From Gluconobacter frateurii (GTDB lineage: Bacteria > Pseudomonadota > Alphaproteobacteria > Acetobacterales > Acetobacteraceae): a DNA stretch of 64,000 bases. Numbering within the stretch: position 1 is the first letter of the stretch; each line of letters opens with the position of its first letter. The stretch lies in assembly GCF_002723955.1 (NCBI RefSeq), contig NZ_BEWN01000001.1:372001-436000 (forward strand). The letters are read 5' to 3'. The notes under the pieces are model-generated. The model was not told the origin of the DNA. It saw only the letters and a program-made list of their open reading frames with translations, and did no database searches. The position numbers were made by a program, and so were the translations under genes. Shown in pieces: positions 19,034-27,345 of this stretch.

Positions 19034-19546
19034 TCAGTGTGGTGGGTTGCCCATGGCCTGCATCAGAGCGTTGACCTGATCCGGGTGGGCTTTGAACAGC
19101 GCGACGTTGGACGGGTTGGGAGTAGGCATCCCGGCAGGAACCTGCCCATTGCTGGCAGCCAGTGTCATGCCGAAAGTCGTCATGCCGATAATGAATGTTT
19201 CCGGGGTGAAGCCGTGAGAGCGAAGCACTTCCGGGAAGCCGGGCACCTGACTCGTTCGGGCAATCATGTCCTGAAGCCCAAGGCCCTGCGAATTGGGGGG
19301 CTGGATATTCCGCCCCTGAAGCTCGCTGATCGTGGAGACCGCGCGTGGCATAAAATCTGCGGGAAGCACGTATCGCATGGCCCGTTCCGCATCAGCACGG
19401 AACTGTGGGGGGATCTGTGCAGATTGCTGGCCTGACTGGCCGTCGATCTGTGTCTGGCTGGGAGCGCCTTGAGCGACAGCGGTCAAGGGAGCGATTGCCC
19501 CTGTTGCCAAGGCGAGTGCAGGGAGGAGGCCGCGTCGAAAAATCAT
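19034..19546 (-). CDS. Hypothetical exported protein, 170 aa
   Basis: Function unknown. The product begins MIFRRGLLPALALATG, a Sec signal peptide ending near VAQG (about 26), followed by a Gln/Ser/Pro-rich segment and a helical domain (about 45-150) with PADFMPRAV and GLQDMIART. It ends in a PNPSNVALFKAHPDQVNALMQ helix. The chosen ATG overlaps the stop of the upstream aminopeptidase gene (ATGA), indicating translational coupling; an ATG four codons earlier lies within that gene. A terminator follows. Confidence 0.7.
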   Translation of the reverse strand: MIFRRGLLPALALATGAIAPLTAVAQGAPSQTQIDGQSGQQSAQIPPQFRADAERAMRYVLPADFMPRAVSTISELQGRNIQPPNSQGLGLQDMIARTSQVPGFPEVLRSHGFTPETFIIGMTTFGMTLAASNGQVPAGMPTPNPSNVALFKAHPDQVNALMQAMGNPPH

Positions 19547-20826
19547 GAAATTACCCATTCACCAGCACGCATGAGAGGCGTGCGCGTTCCATCCTTGAGG
19601 CCGTCGAGATCAATCTTGTCCGACCCAATCATCCAGTCGATATGGATCAGCGAGTCATTAACGCCGCGCTCAAGAAGCTGTTCCGGCGTCAGGCCTTCAA
19701 TATCGACCATGCATTTGGTGTAAGCCTGACCAAGGGCGATATGGCTGGAAGCATTCTCGTCAAACAATGTGTTCTTGTAGAGAATTCCACTGGAGGAAAT
19801 TGGAGAGGAATGCGGCACAAGCGCCACCTCGCCAATGCGTCGTGCGCCTTCATCAGTGTCCAGAATGCGGTGCAGAACGTTCTCACCCTTGCTGGCATGA
19901 GCCTCGACAATACGGCCATCTTCAAAACGGACGGAAATATCGTCAATCAGGGTGCCCTGATGGAAGAGTGGCTTTGTGCTTGAAACTGTACCATTGACGC
20001 GGGAGCGGTGCGGCGTGGTGAAGATTTCTTCCGTCGGAATATTTGGGTTGCAGACAATCCCATTGAGCGCTTCTTCCGAGCCGCCAGCCCAGGCGTGACC
20101 GTCTGCCAGGCCTACCGTTAGGTCTGTGCCGGGCCCGGAGAAGTGCAGCGCGTCAAAACGCGTATCGTTCATGTATTTTGCGCGGGCATGGAGGCGCGCA
20201 TTGTGAGCCTTCCAGTCTGCGACCGGATCCGGAACATCTACGCGGGATGATTTGAAGATGCCATTCCACAGGGCGGTCAGCGCGTCATCTGCTGGCAGGT
20301 CGGGGAAAACCTGTGCCGCCCAGGCAGGGGTAGCGCAGGCAATGATGTTCCAGTTCACCGCAAACTGGGTGATGATTTCCATGGCCGGGCGATTGGCGGC
20401 GGAGTTGGCGCGGTTGGCGCGGGAAATACGCTCCGGATCCTGCCCTGCGAGAAGGGTCGGATTTGCGCCGGTGATGGCCATGCGCGCGGCCCCGTCCCGG
20501 AACGCTTGTGCAATCCCGTTGGCGAGCCATGTTGGGGCTGTATCGAAAGCATCGTCAGAGGCGTGGACGTACCGGGCTAACGTGGCTTCGTCGTCAGCGT
20601 ACAGGGTGGTGACGAGGGAGGCCCCAGCCTTGTAGGCGTGTTCCGTGACGCGGCGGACCAGTGGCACAGCATCGAGCGGGGCCGTAATGAGAAGCTGCTG
20701 TCCAGGCTTGATATTCAGGCCGACGCGGACGGCAACTTCACCAAGTCGATCCAGAAGCTGTTCGTGCGAAAAGGGGGAAGGAACGGGCACGTCTTGCTCT
20801 TTCGCAATGAAAAATCTGTCTGTCAT
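19543..20826 (-). CDS. Aminopeptidase, M29 family (AmpS/PepS/aminopeptidase T type)
   Basis: A 427-residue cytosolic metallo-aminopeptidase of the M29 family, which removes N-terminal residues using two metal ions. Evidence is the family-typical C-terminal half: DDISVRFEDGRIVEAHASKG, ILYKNTLFDENASSHIALG, and the LIHIDWMIGS motif near the end. The length is close to the usual 400-420. I placed the start at the ATG giving MTDRFFIAKEQ; an upstream ATG at 20907 would add 27 residues. It is divergent from the HNH gene and coupled to the exported unknown downstream. Confidence 0.88.
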   Translation of the reverse strand: MTDRFFIAKEQDVPVPSPFSHEQLLDRLGEVAVRVGLNIKPGQQLLITAPLDAVPLVRRVTEHAYKAGASLVTTLYADDEATLARYVHASDDAFDTAPTWLANGIAQAFRDGAARMAITGANPTLLAGQDPERISRANRANSAANRPAMEIITQFAVNWNIIACATPAWAAQVFPDLPADDALTALWNGIFKSSRVDVPDPVADWKAHNARLHARAKYMNDTRFDALHFSGPGTDLTVGLADGHAWAGGSEEALNGIVCNPNIPTEEIFTTPHRSRVNGTVSSTKPLFHQGTLIDDISVRFEDGRIVEAHASKGENVLHRILDTDEGARRIGEVALVPHSSPISSSGILYKNTLFDENASSHIALGQAYTKCMVDIEGLTPEQLLERGVNDSLIHIDWMIGSDKIDLDGLKDGTRTPLMRAGEWVIS

Positions 20827-20905
20827 GGTGGGGGTTGAACGAGCGAAGTGCAAGAGCGCCTCTGAGGCTTGCGGTTCTTCGTGAGTGCACCCACTCTCAG
20901 AGTTC

Positions 20906-21274
20906 ATGGGACGAAATCGAGCATTCGAAAAACGGCTGGAACCGCCTGGGGAGCATGACGATGAGAACTTCTGTGCGTTGTGTGGCCGTGCGATTCCATC
21001 GACGGTACGGTCTTCACGCCATCATCTCACGCCCAAGCTGAAGGGGGGCGCCCAAGCGGAAACAGTGCGGCTGCATCAGATTTGCCATAACGCCATTCAT
21101 GCGCATTTCAGTGAAGCAGAACTGGCGGCGCGTCTGACAGATCCGGAAGCATTGCGGCAAGAAGCCGCTCTTGCGCCGTTTCTGTCATGGATACGCAGGA
21201 AGCCCGCGGATTTTCATGCACGAACGCGGCGCGCAGCATCCAAGCATGGGCCGCATCGTGGACGGATGGCCTGA
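20906..21274 (+). CDS. Small HNH-type nuclease-like protein
   Basis: A 122-residue protein with a zinc-ribbon-like CALCGR near residue 24 and the HNH signature spread over RHHLTPKLKGG and LHQICHNAIH, followed by a helical EAEL region and a basic tail. HNH proteins of this size occur widely in bacteria as uncharacterised putative endonucleases; there is no restriction, toxin or phage context here. The start is at an ATG, with a GTG seven codons upstream (20885) as alternative. It diverges from the aminopeptidase gene. Confidence 0.72.
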   Translation: MGRNRAFEKRLEPPGEHDDENFCALCGRAIPSTVRSSRHHLTPKLKGGAQAETVRLHQICHNAIHAHFSEAELAARLTDPEALRQEAALAPFLSWIRRKPADFHARTRRAASKHGPHRGRMA

Positions 21275-21293
21275 GAGCCCGTAATCTTGCGGA

Positions 21294-22085
21294 ATGCGTC
21301 CTGGATTTCATATTTTTGCTGACGACGGTCAGCCCGATCAGCGCCCTTTTGATGTCGCAGTGGTCATGCCTAGCCTACTAAGACCTACCCTGCTTCATGC
21401 GTTGCAGTCCGTGTTTGCCCAAATGGGTCATCTGCGGGTTCAGATCATGATCGGGGTGGATGTTGCCCCCCCACCGGGAGCACAGAACATGCTGGAGCAG
21501 GCCTGTCAAGGGCGCCCTGAAGGGTGGTCTGTACAAGTCCTGTGGCCGGGATATTCCACATCCGAGCGGCATGGCGGGCTCGGAAAGGCGTGGGATGGCG
21601 GCGTGTTGCGGAGTGTGCTGAGCCAGCTCTCCAATGCACCCCGGATTGCCTATCTGGACGATGACAACTGGTGGGCACCCAACCATCTTCAGTCCCTGCT
21701 TGAGGCGATTGAAGGACAGGACTGGGCATGGTCCGGGCGATGGTTTGTTCATCCCCAAACATTGAAGCCCGTCTGCGAAGACCAATGGGAATCTATCGGA
21801 CTGGGCGGCGGTCTGTTTCGTGAAGCGTATGGAGGGTTCGTTGATCCGAACTGCCTGATGATTGATCGCACCCGTGTGCCGGAGGTTTTAGATCTCTGGA
21901 ATCAGCCTTTGGCTGGGGATCAGACACGAATGACGGCTGACCGGAGTGTTTTCAATTTTCTCAAGTCCCGGCCGGGTCGGCCAAGCGGAAGCTATTCGGC
22001 ATTTTATGTTCTGACGGAAACGGATGGCATGCATCCGATCCGGCTTCGCTGCATGGGCGAGGCGTGGGACCGGGCTGGCCAATAA
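21294..22085 (+). CDS. Family 2-like glycosyltransferase
   Basis: A 263-residue protein with the GT-A glycosyltransferase pattern: an N-terminal strand FDVAVVMPSLLRPTLLHALQSV, then IAYLDDDNWWAPNHL (about 118-132), where DDD is the likely metal/nucleotide-sugar DxD motif, and a downstream FVDPNCLMIDR acceptor-side segment. No membrane helix is seen, so it may act at the cytoplasmic face or in the cytosol. Donor and acceptor cannot be told. It stands 19 bp after the HNH gene, and no other polysaccharide genes are nearby, making it an orphan. Confidence 0.72.
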   Translation: MRPGFHIFADDGQPDQRPFDVAVVMPSLLRPTLLHALQSVFAQMGHLRVQIMIGVDVAPPPGAQNMLEQACQGRPEGWSVQVLWPGYSTSERHGGLGKAWDGGVLRSVLSQLSNAPRIAYLDDDNWWAPNHLQSLLEAIEGQDWAWSGRWFVHPQTLKPVCEDQWESIGLGGGLFREAYGGFVDPNCLMIDRTRVPEVLDLWNQPLAGDQTRMTADRSVFNFLKSRPGRPSGSYSAFYVLTETDGMHPIRLRCMGEAWDRAGQ

Positions 22086-22112
22086 TCGGCACAAGCCCGG
22101 CTCCGATCGTAC

Positions 22113-22376
22113 TTACATGGAGCGGATGGTGTTCCGGCGTGGCGCACGGCGCTGGCGCTGTTGATCCTGCGGCTGCTCCGTGCGGTTGGCAGCGCGGACC
22201 GCTTTTTCGCGGGCAGCGGCGCGGAGTTCCGTTTCCAGTTCCTTGATGCGGCGCTGGACACTCTCCTTGAGAGCAGGCGATGTGTGGGACTTCATGGACG
22301 CAAGCGTTTCCTTGAGGTCCCGAAGCTGCTTTTCCTTTTCGGCCTGATTGCGGCGGATAGGCTGGTTGTCGGACAT
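22113..22376 (-). CDS. Small coiled-coil protein, unknown function
   Basis: An 87-residue, strongly charged product (MSDNQPIRRNQAEKEKQLRD) with a predicted continuous helix over about residues 10-60 (Lys/Glu/Leu heptads) and a basic, Arg/Gln-rich disordered tail. I do not recognise a family. The start is uncertain: ATG at 22397 and GTG at 22415 are also in frame. It lies downstream of hisC on the same strand after 153 bp. Frames on the other strand look worse in composition, but this remains a moderate call. Confidence 0.5.
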   Translation of the reverse strand: MSDNQPIRRNQAEKEKQLRDLKETLASMKSHTSPALKESVQRRIKELETELRAAAREKAVRAANRTEQPQDQQRQRRAPRRNTIRSM

Positions 22377-22529
22377 CTGTCCGTGGAATGCGCGCATGTC
22401 TTGGTCTTTCAGCACGAAATGCCAGAAGCCTCCGCATTTGTCGGAAATGCAGAACGGCGCACGAGGGTGCCCCGGTTGGCCTCTGGGAGGTCATGATCGT
22501 GAGGGCGGATCAGTCCGCCCGGCTGTGAT

Positions 22530-23600
22530 TCAGGATCGGTTGCTCAGAATGATGGCCCGAAGGGCGTCAATCAGGCGTGTGCAGGCCTCGTCAGTTCCGA
22601 TCGTGACGCGTAGCCAGTTCTGGATACGCGGGGTTGAAAGATGCCGCACCAGGATCGAGCGCTCGCGCAGGGCGGCGGCGACCGATCCGGCCGGATGCGC
22701 CGGATGACGCATGAGAATGAAGTTGGCACAGGATGGCAGGACTTGGAAGCCGAGATTTTCGAGTTCCGGAACAAGCGTCGCACGGCTGGCGATGACCTTG
22801 GCCGTGATGTCCATCAGCCAGTCCGTATCCTGGATGGCAGCGATTGCACCTTCCTGCGCCGGGCGTGACAGGGGGTACGAGTTGAAGCTGTCCTTCACGC
22901 GGATCAGCCCTTCGATCAGTTCCGGGGAGCCGATCGCAAAGCCAACTCGCAGCCCCGCCAGGGCATAGGATTTGGAGAGTGTCTGCACGACCAGAAGGTT
23001 GTCATGACGCTTTGTCAGGGGAATGGCCGACTCGGCACCGAAATCCACATAGGCTTCGTCGATGATGACGGTCCGATCCGGGTGGCGGAGAGCCAGCGTT
23101 TCGATCTGTTCCAGTGAAAGGGCGAGACCCGTATTGGCATTGGGGTTAGCAACCACTACACCGCCGCACGGGCCGTCATAGGCGTCGATGGCGATCTCAT
23201 AGTCATCATTGAGCGGGAACTGTTTGAATGGCTGTTCGAACAGGCCGCAATAGACTGGGTAGAACCCGTATGTGACGTCTGAGAAATAGAGCGGTGCGTC
23301 GTCGTGGAACAGGGCACGGAAAGCGTGAGCCAGCACTTCGTCTGAGCCGTTGCCAACGAAAACGCAGTCTGCCGGAACGTCAAAACGCTCGGCAATGCTT
23401 TCGCGCAAAGCGGCGGCTGTCGGGTCCGGATACAGGCGGAGCGTATCTGTCGCGGAGGCTCTGATGGCGTCCAGCACTTTCGGGCTAGGACCATACGGAG
23501 ATTCGTTGGTGTTGAGCTTGAGCAGGTTGGTCAGTTTTGGCTGCTCGCCCGGAACGTAAGGGTCTAGCTCGTGGACGCGACGGTTCCAGAAGCGGCTCAT
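22530..23600 (-). CDS. hisC: Histidinol-phosphate aminotransferase HisC
   Basis: HisC is the PLP enzyme that transaminates imidazole-acetol phosphate in histidine synthesis and can act on aromatic amino acids. The 356-residue product has LNTNESPYGPSP near the N-terminus, FVGNGSDEVLAHAFRA, VIIDEAYVDFG (PLP Asp/Tyr), and QTLSKSYALAGLRVGF with the Schiff-base lysine in SKS. It stands apart from other his genes. Its start overlaps the stop of the upstream ankyrin gene by 4 bp (ATGA). Confidence 0.95.
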   Translation of the reverse strand: MSRFWNRRVHELDPYVPGEQPKLTNLLKLNTNESPYGPSPKVLDAIRASATDTLRLYPDPTAAALRESIAERFDVPADCVFVGNGSDEVLAHAFRALFHDDAPLYFSDVTYGFYPVYCGLFEQPFKQFPLNDDYEIAIDAYDGPCGGVVVANPNANTGLALSLEQIETLALRHPDRTVIIDEAYVDFGAESAIPLTKRHDNLLVVQTLSKSYALAGLRVGFAIGSPELIEGLIRVKDSFNSYPLSRPAQEGAIAAIQDTDWLMDITAKVIASRATLVPELENLGFQVLPSCANFILMRHPAHPAGSVAAALRERSILVRHLSTPRIQNWLRVTIGTDEACTRLIDALRAIILSNRS

Positions 23601-24100
23601 GCGCCTGTCCCTTCGGTGAAAAGGCCCGTCAGGTTCTGGCGCTCAGCCAGATCACGAGCCGAAACACCATCCATGTCCCGGTGTTCAGGGTTGGCACCGG
23701 CGGAAAGCAGAAGTCGCGCCATATCTGCTCGACCGAACATCACTGCAAACATAAGCGGTGTCCGTCCCGAGAAATTGGCATGATCGACCTGTGATCCATG
23801 GTCGATAAGAATTTTGGCAATATCCGTCAGGCCTTTGAAAGCTACGCCGGACAGGGCTGTTGCGCCCTTGAGGTCGGTGGCTTCCGTATTGGCGCCACGT
23901 TGCAGGAGCAACCGGGCCGCGTCCATATGTCCGTTATAGGTCGAGACAATAAGGGCCGTATATCCGCGGCTGTCTGGTGTATCAATGGCCATGCCTGCAT
24001 CGAGAAACTGGGTCAGCAGGTCCGTGTCACCCTCGCGGGCGGCGTCAATGAACAGGGCGGTAATCTGTTCGGGCGTGAAGTTGACGGTCTGTGCGTTCAT
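23597..24100 (-). CDS. Ankyrin-repeat protein
   Basis: A 167-residue protein made mostly of four ankyrin repeats (about 15-150), seen as repeated G-x-TAL/TPL and A-x-LLL-x-x-GA elements such as GYTALIVSTYNGHMDAARLLLQ broken over successive 33-residue units. No signal peptide, so a cytosolic protein-protein interaction module is likely. The start is the ATG preceded by GGTGGA; a GTG five codons earlier is possible. It is translationally coupled to hisC, which is unexpected because no metabolic link is known. Confidence 0.85.
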   Translation of the reverse strand: MNAQTVNFTPEQITALFIDAAREGDTDLLTQFLDAGMAIDTPDSRGYTALIVSTYNGHMDAARLLLQRGANTEATDLKGATALSGVAFKGLTDIAKILIDHGSQVDHANFSGRTPLMFAVMFGRADMARLLLSAGANPEHRDMDGVSARDLAERQNLTGLFTEGTGA

Positions 24101-24135
24101 GACGGTTTCCACCAAGGGGACAATCTGGCGCTAGG

Positions 24136-25155
24136 TTAGCGGCTTGAGGAAGGGGACGAAAGGGCAACGGTTTCACCGTTTTCCAGTGCCTTGAAGAGAG
24201 GTTGTCGATCCTGAAGAGCGATCTTCAGACGAGCGCCCGGTTCCAGGATTGCCTCATCCGTAAGCTGGAAAGTCCCGAAATGGATGGCCATAGCGTGAGC
24301 CGGCTTGAGGGTGTCAAAGGCCATGACGGCTTCTTCGGGATTCATGTGAACCCGTCGCATGAAATTGCGCGGCTCGTAGGCGCCAATGGGCAGAATGGCG
24401 AGATCCATCGTCTCCCAGCGTCGATGTATTGCTGCAAAGTGACCGCCCCACGCGGTGTCGCCAGCGAAGAAGACCTTTTTACCCTCAGCTTCAATCATGA
24501 AACCGCCCCACAGAGCCTTGTTCTGATCGAAAGGGGTGCGGGCACTTCCATGCAGGGCGGGGGTTGCCGTGAGGCGCGCGCCTTCGGCTTCTGTCTCGGC
24601 CCACCAGTCGAGTTCAACGATGCGCGCCAGACCGGTCTTCTCCAGATGTCTGCGATTGCCGGGTAGAGAAATGCACAGCGCGTCATTCTTTTCAGCCAAC
24701 ACACGCAGAGTCGGAAAATCCATATGGTCGTAATGGCAGTGCGACACCAGGATCAGGTCGATCGGTGGGAGGGCATCCAGCGGAATACCCGGCGACCTCA
24801 CGCGTTTGGGACCGAAACTGCGGAAGGGGGAGCAGCGTTCTGAAAACACCGGGTCCGTGATGATGCGTAGTGGTTCACGTCCCTGCCGACCGAACTGAAG
24901 CAGGACGGTAGCATGGCCGATGAAGGTTGCGAGACATTCACCGGGCGCGGGAGCAGTCAGGGTGTGGGGTGTCTGGGGTGGCAGGGCATCAGGCCAGCGG
25001 GGACGCAGGCTGAGCTGCCATTTCAGAATATTTCGGAAACGCTGACCCCGTGTGCGCACAGGGCCAGTTTCATCCGGACGCCACGAAGGTGGGTTAAAAT
25101 AGCGTGTTCCGTCGAAGTGTAGCGGGTTGTCGTCGAGCACAAGACCGTGTTTCAC
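24136..25155 (-). CDS. Metallo-beta-lactamase fold hydrolase, NAPE-PLD/UlaG-like
   Basis: A 339-residue zinc hydrolase of the family that includes N-acylphosphatidylethanolamine phospholipase D and bacterial lipoprotein-like relatives. It has the N-terminal HFDGTRYFNP motif, a TFIGHATVLLQ strand, the metal site SHCHYDHMD, a second His in PALHGSARTPFD, and FFAGDTAWGGHF. No signal peptide is evident. The substrate is not known; relatives are often annotated as outer-membrane or phosphoesterase proteins. It diverges from the tkt operon with about 120 bp between starts. Confidence 0.85.
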   Translation of the reverse strand: MKHGLVLDDNPLHFDGTRYFNPPSWRPDETGPVRTRGQRFRNILKWQLSLRPRWPDALPPQTPHTLTAPAPGECLATFIGHATVLLQFGRQGREPLRIITDPVFSERCSPFRSFGPKRVRSPGIPLDALPPIDLILVSHCHYDHMDFPTLRVLAEKNDALCISLPGNRRHLEKTGLARIVELDWWAETEAEGARLTATPALHGSARTPFDQNKALWGGFMIEAEGKKVFFAGDTAWGGHFAAIHRRWETMDLAILPIGAYEPRNFMRRVHMNPEEAVMAFDTLKPAHAMAIHFGTFQLTDEAILEPGARLKIALQDRQPLFKALENGETVALSSPSSSR

Positions 25156-25276
25156 AATATGGTTTACCCATCAAGCATTGCGTCAGACGTGATATCGCGT
25201 CATGCCGTGGCTGCAGAAGGTGCGGGGGCATCATTCACCTTTCCCCCGCTCGTCACAAGCCGGAGACCCCATACCG

Positions 25277-27334
25277 ATGAGTACCCTTCCTGAACTCGGT
25301 ATCAATACCATCCGCACACTCTCCATGGACGCTGTCGAGCGCGCGAATTCCGGTCATCCCGGAACGGCGATGGCTCTGGCTCCGGCCATGTATGCGCTGT
25401 GGCAGCATGATCTGAACTATGATCCGGCCGATCCGCTATGGCCGGCCCGCGACCGTTTTGTTCTGTCCGTCGGGCATGCGTCCATGCTGCTGTACTCGAC
25501 GCTGTTCCTCACAGGCGTCCGTGATATTCAGGACGACAAGGTTGTCGAGAGCCCGGCTCTGACGATTGAGGACCTGAAGCAGTTCCGTCAGCTGAATTCC
25601 CGCACGCCGGGCCATCCGGAATACCGCTTCACGGCAGGCGTCGAAACGACGACTGGTCCACTGGGTCAGGGCTGTGGCAATTCCGTCGGTATGGCGATTG
25701 CCGAGAAGTGGCTGGCTGAGACGTATAACCGTCCCGGCTTCAAGTTGTTCGACTATCACGTCACGGTTTTCTGTGGCGATGGCGACATGATGGAAGGTGT
25801 AGCCTCGGAGGCAGCGTCCACAGCTGGTCATCTTGGTCTTGGCAACCTGACTTGGGTTTACGATTCCAACCAGATTTCCATTGAAGGTTCGACGGACCTT
25901 GCCCTCACGGAAGACGTTGGCAAGCGTTTCGAAGCCTACAAGTGGCATGTCCAGACGCTGACGGACGGCAATGACGTTCAGGCAATCCTGAAGGCGCTTC
26001 AGGAAGCCAAGAAGGTCACGGACCGCCCGAGCATGATCGTTCTGAAGACGGTTATCGGTTATGGCGCTCCGAAGAAGGCCGGTACGGCATCCGCTCATGG
26101 CGAGCCGCTTGGCGCGGACGAGATCAAGGGCGCGAAGGCTTCTTATGGCTGGCCGGAAGGTGCGGGTGACTTCTATGTGCCGGACGGCGTGAAGGAGCAC
26201 TTCGCAGAAGGTCTGGGCAAGCGCGGTGCTGCTGCCAGTGCCCAGTGGCGTGAACTGTTCTCGGCTTACAAGGAAGCGCATCCGAAGGAAGCTGCTGAAC
26301 TTGAGGCCATTTTCGAGCATCGCCTGCCAGAGGGCTGGGATAAGGACATTCCGGTCTTCGAAGCTGATGCCAAGGGCGTCGCCTCCCGTGCAAGCTCTGG
26401 CCAGGTGCTGAATGCCGTTGCCAAGAACCTGCCCTGGATGATCGGTGGTTCCGCTGACCTGACGCCATCTACGAAGACGGACATCAAGGGTGGCGGATCG
26501 TTCCAGCCGCCGCAGTGGGGTGGCACCTATGGTGGCCGCAACCTGCATTTCGGTGTGCGTGAACACGCGATGGGCTCGATCTGTAATGGTATCGCGCTGT
26601 CCGGTATCCGTGCCTATGGCTCCGGCTTCCTGATCTTCTCGGATTACATGAAGGCCCCGATCCGTCTGTCGGCCATCATGGAACTGCCGGTCACCTATAT
26701 CTTCACTCATGACTCCATTGGCGTCGGTGAAGATGGTCCGACCCATCAGCCAATCGAACAGCTTGCTCAACTTCGCGCGACCCCGGGCATCATGACGATC
26801 CGTCCGTCCGACGCCAACGAGGTGGCAGAAGCCTGGCGCACGCTGATCCCGATGACGCACAAGCCTGCTGTTCTGGCTCTGAGCCGCCAGAATCTGCCGA
26901 CGATCGACCGCAGTAAGTATGCAGCGGCATCCGGTCTGGCGAAGGGTGCGTACGTTCTGGCCTCCTGTGACGGTAAGCCGGATGTGATTCTGATGGCGTC
27001 GGGTTCTGAAGTATCGCTGGTTGTCGAAGCTTATGAAAAGCTTAAGGCAGAAGGTGTGAAGGCTCGCGTGGTATCGTTCCCAAGTTTTGATCTTTTCGAA
27101 GAGCAGCCTCAGGAATACCGCGATTCAGTCCTGCCGCCTGACGTGATTGGCCGCGTGGCCGTTGAGCAGGCAGCAGCCTTTGGCTGGGACCGATACGTCG
27201 GTCTCGGCGGTGCGATCATCGCCATGAATACGTTTGGTGCATCGGCTCCGGCCTCTGCACTTCTGACCAAGTTCGGGTTTACGCCGGAAGCAGTCTTTGA
27301 CGCCGCAAAGCGTCAGGCCGCCCGTAGCAAGTAA
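25277..27334 (+). CDS. tkt: Transketolase
   Basis: Transketolase moves two-carbon units between pentose and hexose phosphates using thiamine diphosphate. The 685-residue product has the TPP/Mg motif GDGDMMEGVASEAASTAGH continuing to DSNQ, the catalytic-site FGVREHAMGS stretch, and DGPTHQPIEQLA. The ATG at 25277 follows GGAG; the frame extends upstream but without a better start. It is the first gene of a long pentose phosphate operon; tal-pgi begins 11 bp after the stop. Confidence 0.97.
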   Translation: MSTLPELGINTIRTLSMDAVERANSGHPGTAMALAPAMYALWQHDLNYDPADPLWPARDRFVLSVGHASMLLYSTLFLTGVRDIQDDKVVESPALTIEDLKQFRQLNSRTPGHPEYRFTAGVETTTGPLGQGCGNSVGMAIAEKWLAETYNRPGFKLFDYHVTVFCGDGDMMEGVASEAASTAGHLGLGNLTWVYDSNQISIEGSTDLALTEDVGKRFEAYKWHVQTLTDGNDVQAILKALQEAKKVTDRPSMIVLKTVIGYGAPKKAGTASAHGEPLGADEIKGAKASYGWPEGAGDFYVPDGVKEHFAEGLGKRGAAASAQWRELFSAYKEAHPKEAAELEAIFEHRLPEGWDKDIPVFEADAKGVASRASSGQVLNAVAKNLPWMIGGSADLTPSTKTDIKGGGSFQPPQWGGTYGGRNLHFGVREHAMGSICNGIALSGIRAYGSGFLIFSDYMKAPIRLSAIMELPVTYIFTHDSIGVGEDGPTHQPIEQLAQLRATPGIMTIRPSDANEVAEAWRTLIPMTHKPAVLALSRQNLPTIDRSKYAAASGLAKGAYVLASCDGKPDVILMASGSEVSLVVEAYEKLKAEGVKARVVSFPSFDLFEEQPQEYRDSVLPPDVIGRVAVEQAAAFGWDRYVGLGGAIIAMNTFGASAPASALLTKFGFTPEAVFDAAKRQAARSK

Positions 27335-27345
27335 GGAGAGAGCCT

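Noticed and set aside
18583-19074. 163-codon plus-strand frame opposite the 138-residue unknown gene
   Set aside because: Cys/Trp/Arg-heavy product without domains; the minus-strand frame has better composition and fits tail-to-tail with fliJ.
25436-26860. 474-codon minus-strand frame opposite transketolase
   Set aside because: It is antisense to a strongly conserved gene, with an Arg/His-rich product typical of shadow frames.
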